A stretch of 64,000 nt of DNA. Origin: Tamlana carrageenivorans. GTDB taxonomy: Bacteria; Bacteroidota; Bacteroidia; Flavobacteriales; Flavobacteriaceae. The stretch spans positions 1,364,001-1,428,000 of the forward strand of contig NZ_CP025938.1 in NCBI RefSeq assembly GCF_002893765.1. The letters are read 5' to 3'. Made by a program: the position numbers and the translations under genes. This document shows, in pieces, positions 17,059 to 26,728 of the stretch. Under the pieces are notes generated by a model. The model ran no database searches, was not told the origin of the DNA, and saw only the letters and a program-made list of their open reading frames with translations. Position 1 is the stretch's first letter. The number at the start of each line of letters is the position of its first letter.

Positions 17059-17919
17059 TTAGTTATTTAAGGCTTCGGCACCACCAACAATTTCAAGAAT
17101 CTCGTTAGTAATAGCAGCCTGACGTGCTTTGTTGTAAGTCAATTTAAGCTGATCTCTTAACTCGGTAGCATTGTCGGTTGCTTTATGCATCGCCGTCATA
17201 CGCGCACCGTGCTCACTTGCAAACGAATCTCTAATACCTCCGTATAACTGAGTTTTTAAAGATTTAGGTATTAATTGCTCAATGATTTCTTCTTGAGAAG
17301 GCTCGAAAATGTAGAACGTTTCATTGCTAACATCACCTTCAATAGGAACAATTGGCAAAAATTGTTCGGTAGTCACGATTTGAGTCGCGGCATTTTTAAA
17401 CTTGTTATAAACGATTTCAATTCTATCAAACTCACCTTCAACAAATTTCTCCATTAAAGACTCTGCTATCACTGCTACATTCTCGAAAGTTAAATCGTCG
17501 TAAACATCACTTTCGTTAGCAATAACGCGATTGGTTTTTTTGAAAGCGTCATTAGCCTTTTTTCCAATAGCCACATAAGATACTTCTTGGTTCGCATATT
17601 TTTCAGAAGTTAAAAGGTTAACCTCTTTAATAATATTTGAATTGAAAGCACCTGCTAAACCTCTGTTAGAAGTAATCGCTACAATAAGTACTTTTTTTAA
17701 CTCACGTTGTTCAGAATATTTGCTTTCAGAATCGGCGTCTAAAGTAGCACTTAAACCTTGTAAAAGTTCAGTTAGCTTATCTGAATACGGACGCATTCCA
17801 GTAATAGCATCTTGGGCCTTCTTTAACTTTGCAGCCGATACCATTTTCATGGCACTGGTAATCTGCATGGTTGAAGATACTGAAGATATTCTGTTACGTA
17901 TTTCTTTTAAATTTGCCAT
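17059..17919 (-). CDS. atpG: ATP synthase F1 gamma subunit
   Basis: 286 residues. This is the rotating central stalk that couples proton flow to catalysis. The N-terminal ANLKEIRNRISSVSSTMQIT and the C-terminal RMTAMHKATDNATELRDQLK are the family's two coiled-coil helices; the Rossmann-like middle (ITSNRGLAGAFNSNI) is also present. It is the last gene of the minus-strand atp cluster. A 164-base spacer with repeats separates it from atpA. Confidence 0.98.
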   Translation of the reverse strand: MANLKEIRNRISSVSSTMQITSAMKMVSAAKLKKAQDAITGMRPYSDKLTELLQGLSATLDADSESKYSEQRELKKVLIVAITSNRGLAGAFNSNIIKEVNLLTSEKYANQEVSYVAIGKKANDAFKKTNRVIANESDVYDDLTFENVAVIAESLMEKFVEGEFDRIEIVYNKFKNAATQIVTTEQFLPIVPIEGDVSNETFYIFEPSQEEIIEQLIPKSLKTQLYGGIRDSFASEHGARMTAMHKATDNATELRDQLKLTYNKARQAAITNEILEIVGGAEALNN

Positions 17920-17922
17920 TTG

Positions 17923-18083
17923 TCAAATTATGAATTATGAATTATGAGTTTAGAGTCCGATTTTTTAATAATTATTAATAAATACAAGTTAACCCTTCAC
18001 TTTTAAGATTCATTATCGTATACTAAAAGTTAAAATTTAGGAAGCGTAACTTCTAACTTTTAACTTCTAACTTTTAACTTAAA
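17923..18083. repeat. Simple tandem repeats in the atpA-atpG spacer
   Basis: The spacer holds TGAATTATGAATTATGA near 17930-17946 and two copies of an 18-base TAACTTCTAACTTTTAAC-like unit at about 18046-18080. They look like slippage-prone junk, but they lie inside an essential operon and could form the stem AAAGTTAAAA/TTTTAACTTT. Confidence 0.6.
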
Positions 18084-19664
18084 TTACTTTTTATATTGTG
18101 CTGATAAATCTTTTGCTACAGCTGTTAAAGTATCTGTAACTTCATCAGTTAATTTTCCAGATTTTAAAGTTGCTAAAACACCACTGTGCTTAGAACGTAA
18201 TAACTCTAAAAAGTTTCTTTCAAATTCTTTAACTTTTTCAACAGGCACATCTCTTAACAAATTTTTAGAACCTGCATAGATGATTGCAATTTGATCTTCT
18301 ACAGTAAACGGATCGTTTTGTGCTTGTTTTAAGATTTCAACGTTACGTTTTCCTTTTTCAATTACATTTAAAGTTACAGCATCTAAATCAGAACCAAATT
18401 TCGCGAAAGCTTCTAACTCACGGAATTGCGCTTGATCTAATTTTAAAGTACCTGATACTTTCTTCATTGATTTAATCTGAGCGTTACCACCAACACGAGA
18501 TACCGAAATACCTACGTTAATTGCTGGACGAACCCCAGAGTTAAATAAATCACCATCTAAGAAAATTTGTCCGTCGGTAATCGAAATTACGTTTGTTGGA
18601 ATATAGGCTGATACGTCACCCGCTTGTGTTTCGATAATTGGTAAAGCTGTTAAAGATCCACCACCTTTCACGATAGGTTTTAAGGTATCTGGAAGATCGT
18701 TCATATCTTTAGCGATTTCATCGTTATTGATCACTTTAGCCGCACGCTCTAATAAACGCGAGTGTAAGTAGAAAACGTCACCTGGATACGCCTCACGTCC
18801 TGGTGGACGACGTAATAATAAAGACACCTCACGGTAAGCAACAGCTTGTTTAGATAAATCGTCATAAATAATTAAGGCTGGACGACCAGTATCTCTAAAA
18901 TACTCACCAATTGCAGCACCCGCCATTGGCGCGTAAACTTGCATTGGAGCAGGATCGGAAGCATTGGCAGCTACAATAGTGGTATAAGCAAGCGCTCCTT
19001 TTTCTTCTAAAACTTTAGCAATATTTGCTACTGTCGAAGCTTTTTGTCCTACAGCAACATATATACAATACACAGGCTCACCTGCATCGTAGAATTCTTT
19101 TTGATTTAAGATAGTATCGATACAAACTGTTGTTTTACCAGTTTGACGGTCACCAATAACTAACTCACGTTGTCCACGTCCCACAGGAATCATGGCATCG
19201 ATAGATTTAATACCAGTTTGTAATGGCTCGGTAACAGGCTCACGGTAAATTACACCAGGTGCTTTACGCTCTAGTGGCATTTCGTAAGTTTGACCAGCAA
19301 TAGGACCTTTACCATCTATTGGCGTACCTAAAGTATCAACAACACGACCAACAATACCTTCACCTACATTAATAGAAGCGATACGTCCTGTACGTTTTAC
19401 AGTAGAACCTTCTTTAACACCTACAGATCCTCCTAATAATACAATACCAACGTTATCTTCTTCAAGGTTAAGTACGATACCTTCTAATCCCGCTTCGAAT
19501 TCTACTAACTCACCATATTGTGCGTTAGACAATCCGTAAGCACGTACAATACCATCACCTACAGTTAATACAGTTCCTACTTCATCCAATGAAGCACCTG
19601 CCTCAAAGCCTGAAAGTTGTTTTTCTAAGATTGCTGATATTTCAGCTGGTTTTACTTCTGCCAT
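18084..19664 (-). CDS. atpA: ATP synthase F1 alpha subunit
   Basis: 526 residues. Non-catalytic nucleotide-binding subunit of the F1 head. The Walker A is GDRQTGKTTV, the Walker B region is ALIIYDDLSKQAVAYREVSL with the following LLLRRPPGREAYPGDVFYLH, and the ATP synthase alpha/beta signature PAINVGISVSRVG is intact. It follows atpH by about 60 bases. The beta and epsilon genes (atpD, atpC) are not in the window, which agrees with the split arrangement common in Bacteroidota. Confidence 0.99.
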   Translation of the reverse strand: MAEVKPAEISAILEKQLSGFEAGASLDEVGTVLTVGDGIVRAYGLSNAQYGELVEFEAGLEGIVLNLEEDNVGIVLLGGSVGVKEGSTVKRTGRIASINVGEGIVGRVVDTLGTPIDGKGPIAGQTYEMPLERKAPGVIYREPVTEPLQTGIKSIDAMIPVGRGQRELVIGDRQTGKTTVCIDTILNQKEFYDAGEPVYCIYVAVGQKASTVANIAKVLEEKGALAYTTIVAANASDPAPMQVYAPMAGAAIGEYFRDTGRPALIIYDDLSKQAVAYREVSLLLRRPPGREAYPGDVFYLHSRLLERAAKVINNDEIAKDMNDLPDTLKPIVKGGGSLTALPIIETQAGDVSAYIPTNVISITDGQIFLDGDLFNSGVRPAINVGISVSRVGGNAQIKSMKKVSGTLKLDQAQFRELEAFAKFGSDLDAVTLNVIEKGKRNVEILKQAQNDPFTVEDQIAIIYAGSKNLLRDVPVEKVKEFERNFLELLRSKHSGVLATLKSGKLTDEVTDTLTAVAKDLSAQYKK

Positions 19665-19723
19665 CGTTATTTAGTATTAGACTTTAGATAAGTGATGTTG
19701 TCTACCACGTATCTAAAAACTTT

Positions 19724-20260
19724 TTAATTTAATGTAAATTCTCTTTTTAATTTGTTTAACTGATTTGCGATACTTGCGTTATACTGCAAATCACCTACAC
19801 GTAAGATGAAACCACCAATAATGCTTTCATCGATAATATTTTTAATTTCAACATTTTTTCCAGAAAGCGCTTTAGCTTTTTCTAAAACTTGCTGTTGTAA
19901 ATCTGCTGTTAAAGCCACTGCTGTAGTTACTGTAGCGTGTTCAATACCGTTTAGTTCATCAAATAACTGGTTATATTTTATAGCCACTTGATCAAAAATA
20001 TTGATTCTGTTATTTTTGATTAAAACATCGATTAAACTTAATACATCTTTACTTGCTGTATTAAACACTTCTAATAAAACCGATTTTTTTACTGAAGACG
20101 GTACTACAGGACTTTGAAGCATGTCGCTTAAGTCTTTACTTTCTGCAATCGTACTGGTGATAAGCTTCATATCATTATTTACAACCTCGGCTGTACCTTG
20201 ATTTGTTGCCACACTTAATACTGCTTTAGCATATCGTATTGCTGCTCTTGCTCCTGCCAT
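19724..20260 (-). CDS. atpH: ATP synthase F1 delta subunit
   Basis: 178 residues, the stator cap that ties subunit b to the F1 head. The N-terminal helical bundle (AAIRYAKAVLSVATNQG) and the C-terminal IIGGFILRVGDLQYNASIAN strand are diagnostic. It sits 6 bases after atpF. Confidence 0.97.
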   Translation of the reverse strand: MAGARAAIRYAKAVLSVATNQGTAEVVNNDMKLITSTIAESKDLSDMLQSPVVPSSVKKSVLLEVFNTASKDVLSLIDVLIKNNRINIFDQVAIKYNQLFDELNGIEHATVTTAVALTADLQQQVLEKAKALSGKNVEIKNIIDESIIGGFILRVGDLQYNASIANQLNKLKREFTLN

Positions 20261-20266
20261 TATGTA

Positions 20267-20767
20267 TTAGTTTAATGATTTTTCAGACAGCATGGTTTCC
20301 ACCAATTCTAATTGCTTGTCATTGCTAGATAATTCTTTACGCATCATTTTTTCGGCGATTTCTAAAGATAAATCGGCCACTTGCTTTTTAAGCTCTACCA
20401 TAGCGCTTTTCTTTTCGCTTTCAATAGCTGCTTGAGCTTGCTCAATCATTTTGTTAGCTTGAGTTTCAGCTTCATCTTTAGCGTCTTCAATCATTTTAGT
20501 TTTAATATCACGTGCGTCTTTTAATAAAGTTTCACGCTCTATTCTAGCCTCTTGTAATAACTTTTCGTTATCGGCTTGAAGATTTTCTAATTCTAATTTT
20601 GCATTTTGAGCGGCATCTAAGGCATCTTTTATGCCGTCTTCTCTAGTTTGTAAAGAATCTAAAATAGGTTTCCATGCAAACTTTCTCATTAATACAATTA
20701 AGATTAATAAGATGATGGCTTGCATAAAAAACAATCCTGGAGAAAAATCATTTAATAACTGATCCAT
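20267..20767 (-). CDS. atpF: ATP synthase F0 subunit b
   Basis: 166 residues: one N-terminal membrane helix (about 8-27, LFFMQAIILLILIVLMRKFA) followed by a long charged coiled coil (about 35-150). It forms the peripheral stalk dimer with delta. The KPILDSLQTREDGIKDALD motif after the membrane helix is the usual b-subunit pattern. Confidence 0.97.
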   Translation of the reverse strand: MDQLLNDFSPGLFFMQAIILLILIVLMRKFAWKPILDSLQTREDGIKDALDAAQNAKLELENLQADNEKLLQEARIERETLLKDARDIKTKMIEDAKDEAETQANKMIEQAQAAIESEKKSAMVELKKQVADLSLEIAEKMMRKELSSNDKQLELVETMLSEKSLN

Positions 20768-20871
20768 GTGTAACTATATAATAAGTTTAACTTCTTTTTT
20801 TGTTTAATTTTAAAAACAGCTTCTGTAACCAACCGTTACAGAATGCTGCTTCTACTTTGTTTCTTGCAGGA

Positions 20872-21060
20872 TTATTTACCTAAGATTAATGCACCAAATG
20901 CTAAACCTTCTAATAAAGCTCCAATAATGATCATGGCAGTTTGGATTTTTCCAGCTGCTTCTGGTTGACGAGCAATACCTTCCATTGCTTTTCCACCAAT
21001 TTGACCTAAACCGATACCACCTCCGATAACGATTAAACCTGCTCCAATTAAATTGTACAT
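20872..21060 (-). CDS. atpE: ATP synthase F0 subunit c
   Basis: 62 residues, two membrane helices with the polar loop ARQPEA. The ion-carrying carboxylate is Glu in GALLEGLAFGAL (second helix). The residue after Glu is Gly rather than Ser/Thr, so the Na+ ligand set of sodium-type rings is not seen and proton coupling is likely. The short length is usual for Bacteroidota c subunits. Confidence 0.97.
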   Translation of the reverse strand: MYNLIGAGLIVIGGGIGLGQIGGKAMEGIARQPEAAGKIQTAMIIIGALLEGLAFGALILGK

Positions 21061-21099
21061 ACTAATTGATTTTTAAAATATTAATTAAACAAATTCTTA

Positions 21100-22218
21100 T
21101 TAATGATGGTCATGTTCTTCAACAGCCATACCTATAAATAACGATGATAACATCGTAAAAATAAACGCTTGTAAAAAGGCCACTAAAATTTCAATGACCA
21201 TAATAAATAATGATAATACCAACGACATTCCTGTAGAAGCTACAGGGCCAAAGGCTTGCTTCATGGTAATCATTAAAGCAATTAAGCTCATAACTACGAA
21301 GTGTCCTGCCGTAATGTTGGCAAATAAACGCACTAGAAGCGAGAAAGGTTTAATCAATATAAAACCAACAAGCTCTATTACCGCTAATATCGGGCGTAAT
21401 ATTACTGGTACTCCTGGCATCCATAAGGTGTGTGCCCAAAAATCCTTACTACCACTAAACAAGTATATCACTAAGGTAAAAATCGCTAAACATGCTGTTA
21501 CGGCAATTTGACCTGTTACATTAAATCCAAATGGTGTTAAGCCTAATAAATTTAATATCCAGATGAAAAAGAACACGGTTAACAAAAATGACATAAACTT
21601 TTTGTATTTCTTCTCACCAATATTCGGACGTGCAATTTCGTCACGCACATAAATAACTAAAGGTTCTAAAGCTCTAGATACACCTGTTGGGATAGGACCT
21701 TTTTTGTAAGTTCTAGCAAGAGACACAAACATTAAAAGCATCAACACCCCTGTTAACAACATCCCGAAGACACTTTTAGTAATAGAAAAATCTAAAACCT
21801 TATGTGCATTTTCAGCATGATGGTGATCATCAAAAACTACGGCTTCTGCCCCAGCTTCCAACTCGTATATTTTACTGTGAATTTTTGTTAGTTTAACACC
21901 ACCTTTTTCTACGATAACTTGACCGTTATCATCGTGATGAAATTCTGAAGACATGAATGTTTTTAATCCTTCGCTTGTCCAAACTATTACTGGTAACGGA
22001 AACCCAACGTGTTTACCGGTTTCATGGTTGGTATACAAATGAAAGTCGTGTGAATCTTTTAAGTGATGCGCAATATATTCTTTAATCTCCTCTGGAGTAT
22101 CCACTTTATCCCCCTGATGCTCATCGCCATGCTCTTGTGTATTAGCAAAGCTCGAAACTGAAGTCATCAATAAAACTAAAATTGCAATAAACTTGGTAGT
22201 TTGTTTTACTAGCATCAT
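21100..22218 (-). CDS. atpB: ATP synthase F0 subunit a with N-terminal extension
   Basis: 372 residues. The C-terminal two thirds (about 140-372) is the normal five-helix subunit a with the essential Arg in SLLVRLFANITAGHFVV. The N-terminal part is a signal-peptide-like segment (FIAILVLLMTSVSSFA) and a roughly 110-residue His/Glu-rich exported domain (HGDEHQGDK, HHLKDSHDFHLYTNHE). Such extensions are known in Bacteroidota subunit a; their job is unclear. First gene of the F0F1 cluster proper and preceded by a strong promoter at 22263-22291. Confidence 0.97.
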   Translation of the reverse strand: MMLVKQTTKFIAILVLLMTSVSSFANTQEHGDEHQGDKVDTPEEIKEYIAHHLKDSHDFHLYTNHETGKHVGFPLPVIVWTSEGLKTFMSSEFHHDDNGQVIVEKGGVKLTKIHSKIYELEAGAEAVVFDDHHHAENAHKVLDFSITKSVFGMLLTGVLMLLMFVSLARTYKKGPIPTGVSRALEPLVIYVRDEIARPNIGEKKYKKFMSFLLTVFFFIWILNLLGLTPFGFNVTGQIAVTACLAIFTLVIYLFSGSKDFWAHTLWMPGVPVILRPILAVIELVGFILIKPFSLLVRLFANITAGHFVVMSLIALMITMKQAFGPVASTGMSLVLSLFIMVIEILVAFLQAFIFTMLSSLFIGMAVEEHDHH

Positions 22219-22262
22219 ATTTTTATAAACTAATGAAAAATTACGCTTTCTAAAATTTTTGG

Positions 22263-22291
22263 CAAATGTACATAATTATTTAAAAAGGCAA
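22263..22291 (-). promoter_or_regulatory. Promoter of the atpB-E-F-H-A-G operon
   Basis: On the minus strand TTG (22289-22291), 18 bases, then TACATTTG (22270-22263) fit the Bacteroidota promoter TTG-N18-20-TAnnTTTG. It leaves a leader of roughly 40 bases before the atpB ATG and lies after the stop of the upstream small membrane protein. Confidence 0.78.
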
Positions 22292-22353
22292 GCAGTTTTT
22301 TATATTTAGTACTTATGGATATCTAGAATTACCAACTTTAAACTGTTAGGCGT

Positions 22354-22728
22354 TTATTTTTGATTATTTAACAATTTTGCCACACCAATGGCTTCGGCCG
22401 TTAAAAAAAGAAATAATGGCACTACTAAGGCCACGCGTTCAGTACGTGTTAACGCCTCATTTTCGAATACCGAATCCTTAAAAACAAACACAAAAATTCC
22501 AATTTTAAAAAGCATTAAAGCCAGATAAGCATAACCCGCCTGATTGGGCAAAGTACGCGACACCCCTTCTATACTCACATAAACGATTAAAGCCGCTACG
22601 GCATGATAGAGATATACTTGCCAAAGCTGGAAAGCTATAGGCTGGGAAATAAAATAACTATGCACACTTAATGATATAGCAAAAAGCAGCAATATGCATA
22701 ATGTAAAAACGAGAATTCTTTTAATCAT
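22354..22728 (-). CDS. Small four-helix membrane protein (DUF6168-like)
   Basis: 124 residues with four hydrophobic segments (about 5-28, 37-57, 66-84 and 98-118) and little else. It is always near atpZ and atpB in the flavobacteria I recall and may be the counterpart of AtpI, which helps c-ring assembly or Mg2+ supply. That role is inferred from position only. It overlaps the 3' end of atpZ by 8 bases. Confidence 0.72.
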   Translation of the reverse strand: MIKRILVFTLCILLLFAISLSVHSYFISQPIAFQLWQVYLYHAVAALIVYVSIEGVSRTLPNQAGYAYLALMLFKIGIFVFVFKDSVFENEALTRTERVALVVPLFLFLTAEAIGVAKLLNNQK

Positions 22729-22963
22729 TCTTATCGTTGTTTGTGATATTAAGAACCTGCCTAATAACAGAAAACATTGCTAGAAATACAGCTAGCAATG
22801 TTATAATTTTATAATACAATTGATTGGTGTTTCCTAATTTAGAATCGACCCAACCACCTAACAAGCTACCTAAATAAATGGTTAACCCCATTTGTAGCGC
22901 TATGGAAGTAAACCTAACGTATTTATTTAGTTGTTTTTTCGGTTTTTGATTTTTGTTGTCCAT
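22721..22963 (-). CDS. atpZ: AtpZ/AtpI family protein
   Basis: 80 residues, two membrane helices (about 17-38 and 48-70) with a basic N-terminus (KKQLNKYVRFTSIALQMG) and LGGWVDSKLGNTNQLYYKII between them. It matches AtpZ, a small assembly factor of the ATP synthase membrane sector. Its start overlaps the bactofilin 3' end by 41 bases in another frame, so the two are tightly coupled. Confidence 0.85.
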   Translation of the reverse strand: MDNKNQKPKKQLNKYVRFTSIALQMGLTIYLGSLLGGWVDSKLGNTNQLYYKIITLLAVFLAMFSVIRQVLNITNNDKND

Positions 22964-23339
22964 GTTGAGATGCTATTCCAGTTCCTTTCATAGAACATGT
23001 TACATTAAATGTAGCGCCTGGCTCGACAGCTAATTTACCTGACACCACTTCGCCTTCAATACGTGCCGATGACTTTAAAGTAAGGGTACCGGACAAGGTT
23101 AATTTCCCAGAGAAACTGCCTTCAAAATAAGCATCGGTACCATCTAAAGTACCACTTATTAACCCTGATTTACCAACAACTACTTTTCCTGTAGTTTTTA
23201 TATTACCTTCAATGGTACCATCGATTCTAAAATCACCCTCACTGGTTAAATCACCAACTATTTTTGTGCCTTGTGCTATTAAATTCTGACTTGATCCGCC
23301 TTCTGCCATGCTTTTTTCTTTTTTATTATCTGAGAACAT
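22923..23339 (-). CDS. Bactofilin (polymer-forming cytoskeletal protein)
   Basis: 138 residues. The bactofilin beta-helix spans about residues 20-115: LIAQGTKIVGDLTSEGDFRI, DGTIEGNIKTTGKVVVG, SGTLDGTDAYFEGSFSGKL. It forms non-polar filaments without nucleotide that organise cell-wall or surface machinery. The C-terminal tail is short, basic and disordered. It lies 12 bases after the sprE stop, so it is probably co-transcribed with that gliding/secretion gene. Confidence 0.93.
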   Translation of the reverse strand: MFSDNKKEKSMAEGGSSQNLIAQGTKIVGDLTSEGDFRIDGTIEGNIKTTGKVVVGKSGLISGTLDGTDAYFEGSFSGKLTLSGTLTLKSSARIEGEVVSGKLAVEPGATFNVTCSMKGTGIASQHGQQKSKTEKTTK

Positions 23340-23351
23340 AATCTGGTTAAG

Positions 23352-25907
23352 TTATTTATTATAAAGATTCAAATAATCATCCAAATTTTTATGAATTTGA
23401 ATAATTTGATAGTTTGTAGACGATGCTACAAAATAGGGGACATTTATTTTACTCTTGTCTTTACTAAGTAGGATTTGATGAAATGTTTCTGCAAGTTGTT
23501 TGGTTTTTAAACCGTGAACCACCACAAATAATGTATTTGCATTGTAAACATCTATAGAAGATTTTAACACATAATAATTACTGATGTTTTTCAACACCTC
23601 ATCCAAAGTGGTTTTGAATTTTGAAATGGCTTCGTCACTCTCATTTGTAAAACTAAAAACAACCTTATAATGCTCGGAAACGCCCTCTACATCGGCAGCA
23701 AACTCCTTTGAAGCAAGGCGTGGTAAAACTTTTGAAACGATATGCTTAGCTTGCTTACCTTCATCTGTATTGGCATATTCTACAGCTACGCGATTGACTC
23801 CCTCGCTATAAGCTTCAAACCCATTTAATCGTCCTGAAGCCGATGCTTTTAATAATTCAAATTTTGCCACTATAGTCTCGCCATCAAAACGATTGATATA
23901 TTCTTCGCATTTTGAAATTACCGTTTGAAATTCCTGATTTTCATACTGTTCGTATAATTTCTCATAAATATACTGCGGACTATTTTCATCGGCATCAGTT
24001 ACCAACTCCGGATGTTCTAAAATATGAGCATACCGAGAATCTGGATATTTTGAAATGATCTCTTTTTTTGCGATTTCGGCCTCATCGGTTTCGCCCAGCA
24101 ACTCATAAATTTTATATAAATGGTATTTTGAAGGCAACACTAAGCGCTCTTCTGGCTCGCTTTCTAATAAATCCTGAAATTTATCTTTAGACAACTCGTA
24201 TTCTTTAAACTTCTCCTTATAAATTAATCCCAACTGATAATAGGCATAATTACGCTCTTTAGAAATGCTATCAATAACCTTTTCATCTGAAGGAATTTTG
24301 GAAATATAGAACTCCGGATCAAAACGTTCGTCATCTGAAGCCGTTTCCGCAACAACCACTGGTTCTACTGTCGCCGAACCAGTTGAAATGCCTTTGCTAG
24401 ACAAACGCCAATTATCTTCTACAGCGCGATCACCCCATATTTTAACAAACTCATTTTTTCCGTAAGCCACTGTTGTAGGGTTATAGAAATAAAATAAGGC
24501 CGCTTGTCCAGGTGTTCCGGTGCGCACACCTCCAATTTGATTATTTACAGTAACGAGACCGCTATTGCGCTTTGCCGCTTCCTCTTGAGCCTTAAGCGCT
24601 TCATCTTTACGTTTTAACTCGGCAACATATTCAGAAAAATACGCTTGCCTATCGGCATCTGGCATGTTTACCAAGCCTATGATGCTATCATCAACCTTTG
24701 CAATACCTTCATATAATATGACATCTTTTAGATTATCCCGCTTCCTTTTCATGACGCGAAAAGGTTTGGAATTATCGGTCATATTCATCATCGTACTATC
24801 GTAATACTGCCCCGCTTTAGCATAAACAGAATTATCAAAATTCATATCACCAAGAATTTCATAATTTTTAGCCTTTAAATAGGTGTCCTTGGTATTGGTT
24901 CGCAAAGATTTATTGAAATAACGAGTAGCTATGGACTCGGAGCCATTTCTTAAATGATACACTGCAATTTGATGATAGATCTTATCCAAATACGGACGAT
25001 TCTCTCTGTTTTCCTCAAGCTCGTTAAGCATTTCGCTCATGGCTAGTTTGTCGCCATTTTCAAAATCGAAATTATTAATTTTCTCAAGGTGTGCTACTAC
25101 CCAATATACTCTTGGCGTTTTACGATTAAGGGCAACAACTTTATCGAAAGCCATATTAGCACTATCCTTTTTCCCCAATTCATTATACAACTGCCCTTGA
25201 ATAAAAAGATAACGACCGCGCTCATCATGACTTTTAGTAGCTTGCGCCGCAACACCTAATTTTGTTATCGCGGTATCTATCACTTGAGTATTAATGTATG
25301 CCTGAGCTAAAGTTGAGCTGGCATCGGCTAAATCTTGACCTTCTAAATCGGCGTATCGCAATAAGCGTTTTAAATTTTTAATAGCCAATTCATTATTATC
25401 GAGACGCATATTGGTTTTTTCGCGCCAAATTTTCGCCTGATTAATTTTATCGCTTGCCGCGTATTTATAAAGAATGTAATTGAAAGCTTCTAGAGCTGGA
25501 ATAAAACGCTGATCGAAATATCGTGCCTTACCTAATAACAGATAAGCCTCATCCATTTGCGGATTTTTTTCTTTACCATCAATATGCATGCTATGCTTTT
25601 GAATGGCTTTTGCTGCTTTATCTTCAGCGATGGTAAAATTTTCGTTTCGAGATTGACCAGGAAGTAAAATATCCTCAGAGATCTGCATCCGCTCTACGGG
25701 GAGCAGTTCCCAATAATTATCAAAATAAGAATCATTTAAAGTAGATTTCCCGGCCTCTAAAGCATTATAACCGTTAAAAAGCACATTGTACTCGGCTGTA
25801 ACGGCATGATAATTTCTACTAATAAATTTGTCTTTTTTCCTGGAGCAACTTAAGGCGAATAAGGTACAAAATACACAGGTTACTAAGACTTTAAAAAATG
25901 TTTTCAA
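23352..25907 (-). CDS. sprE: SprE/PorW, type IX secretion lipoprotein
   Basis: 851 residues. A lipoprotein signal peptide (LFALSC, lipidated Cys at about residue 21) is followed by SRNYHAVTAEYNVLFNGYNA, the hallmark of SprE/PorW. A long stretch of TPR units follows (about 120-660; YLLLGKARYFDQRFIPALEA). SprE/PorW is needed for secretion of gliding and adhesion proteins through the type IX system and links the periplasmic part to the translocon. The organism's use of that system is supported by the type B sorting domain protein at 14192. Placement directly before bactofilin and the atp genes is the flavobacterial order as I recall it. Confidence 0.93.
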   Translation of the reverse strand: MKTFFKVLVTCVFCTLFALSCSRKKDKFISRNYHAVTAEYNVLFNGYNALEAGKSTLNDSYFDNYWELLPVERMQISEDILLPGQSRNENFTIAEDKAAKAIQKHSMHIDGKEKNPQMDEAYLLLGKARYFDQRFIPALEAFNYILYKYAASDKINQAKIWREKTNMRLDNNELAIKNLKRLLRYADLEGQDLADASSTLAQAYINTQVIDTAITKLGVAAQATKSHDERGRYLFIQGQLYNELGKKDSANMAFDKVVALNRKTPRVYWVVAHLEKINNFDFENGDKLAMSEMLNELEENRENRPYLDKIYHQIAVYHLRNGSESIATRYFNKSLRTNTKDTYLKAKNYEILGDMNFDNSVYAKAGQYYDSTMMNMTDNSKPFRVMKRKRDNLKDVILYEGIAKVDDSIIGLVNMPDADRQAYFSEYVAELKRKDEALKAQEEAAKRNSGLVTVNNQIGGVRTGTPGQAALFYFYNPTTVAYGKNEFVKIWGDRAVEDNWRLSSKGISTGSATVEPVVVAETASDDERFDPEFYISKIPSDEKVIDSISKERNYAYYQLGLIYKEKFKEYELSKDKFQDLLESEPEERLVLPSKYHLYKIYELLGETDEAEIAKKEIISKYPDSRYAHILEHPELVTDADENSPQYIYEKLYEQYENQEFQTVISKCEEYINRFDGETIVAKFELLKASASGRLNGFEAYSEGVNRVAVEYANTDEGKQAKHIVSKVLPRLASKEFAADVEGVSEHYKVVFSFTNESDEAISKFKTTLDEVLKNISNYYVLKSSIDVYNANTLFVVVHGLKTKQLAETFHQILLSKDKSKINVPYFVASSTNYQIIQIHKNLDDYLNLYNK

Positions 25908-26024
25908 CGCTGGTTTTTTTAGTCTTAATAATAACTACAAAGGCTTGTAATTATTATATATAGGGGTAAAAATAAGCATCTTTTTGAATTAACCTAAATA
26001 ATGTAATCACTTTTAAAAAGGAAA

Positions 26025-26720
26025 CTAATTTGCAAAATGCGCTTCCAATTCTTTTAAAGTCTCTGTATTGGTTTCTAAATCCTTAACGATTTCACCTTTT
26101 TCTAGAACAACAATACGCTCACAAACATCGGTAATATGCAATAAGTCATGACTTGAAATAAGCACGGTAACCCCTTGTGTTTCGGCGATATCTTTGATTA
26201 TAGATTTTAAACGAATTTGGGTTGTTGGATCTAAATTAGCAAAAGGTTCATCTAATATAACCACTTCAGGACTTCCTATTAAAGCCGCTACAATACCCAC
26301 TTTCTTTTGATTGCCTTTACTTAAATCGCGTAAATATTTTCTTTTTCCTAATATTTCATCATGAAAAAAATCTTGAAACTGAAGCAAAACTTTATTTACA
26401 TCGGCTTTATTTTGTCCCCGTAATTCCCCTACAAAATAAAAGTATTCTTCGGGAGTTAAATACCCGATTAAAAAACTTTCATCTATAAAGGATGCCGTAA
26501 AAGGCTTCCAGTCTTCACTCGTATTAACCTGAACAGCATTAGAATTTATAAACCCTGTTGAAGGCTTAATTAAATCGAGTAACAAACTAAAATATGTGGT
26601 TTTACCAGCGCCGTTATTTCCTACTAAGCCAAAACTTTGTCCTTTAGGAATTTCTAGAGACCCCATGTTTAAAACCTGAGTACCTCCATATTTTTTAGTT
26701 AAATTAGAAGTCGTAATCAT
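26025..26720 (-). CDS. ABC transporter ATP-binding protein
   Basis: 231 residues. Walker A is GNNGAGKTT, the signature is LSKGNQKKVGIVAAL, Walker B is VVILDEPFANLD, and the switch His is in ISSHDLLH. It resembles the ATPases of type-2 exporters or the bacitracin/gliding class. It powers the DUF5687 membrane protein, whose gene ends 8 bases upstream on the same strand. The transported substrate cannot be read. Confidence 0.93.
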   Translation of the reverse strand: MITTSNLTKKYGGTQVLNMGSLEIPKGQSFGLVGNNGAGKTTYFSLLLDLIKPSTGFINSNAVQVNTSEDWKPFTASFIDESFLIGYLTPEEYFYFVGELRGQNKADVNKVLLQFQDFFHDEILGKRKYLRDLSKGNQKKVGIVAALIGSPEVVILDEPFANLDPTTQIRLKSIIKDIAETQGVTVLISSHDLLHITDVCERIVVLEKGEIVKDLETNTETLKELEAHFAN

Positions 26721-26728
26721 ATTTTTAA

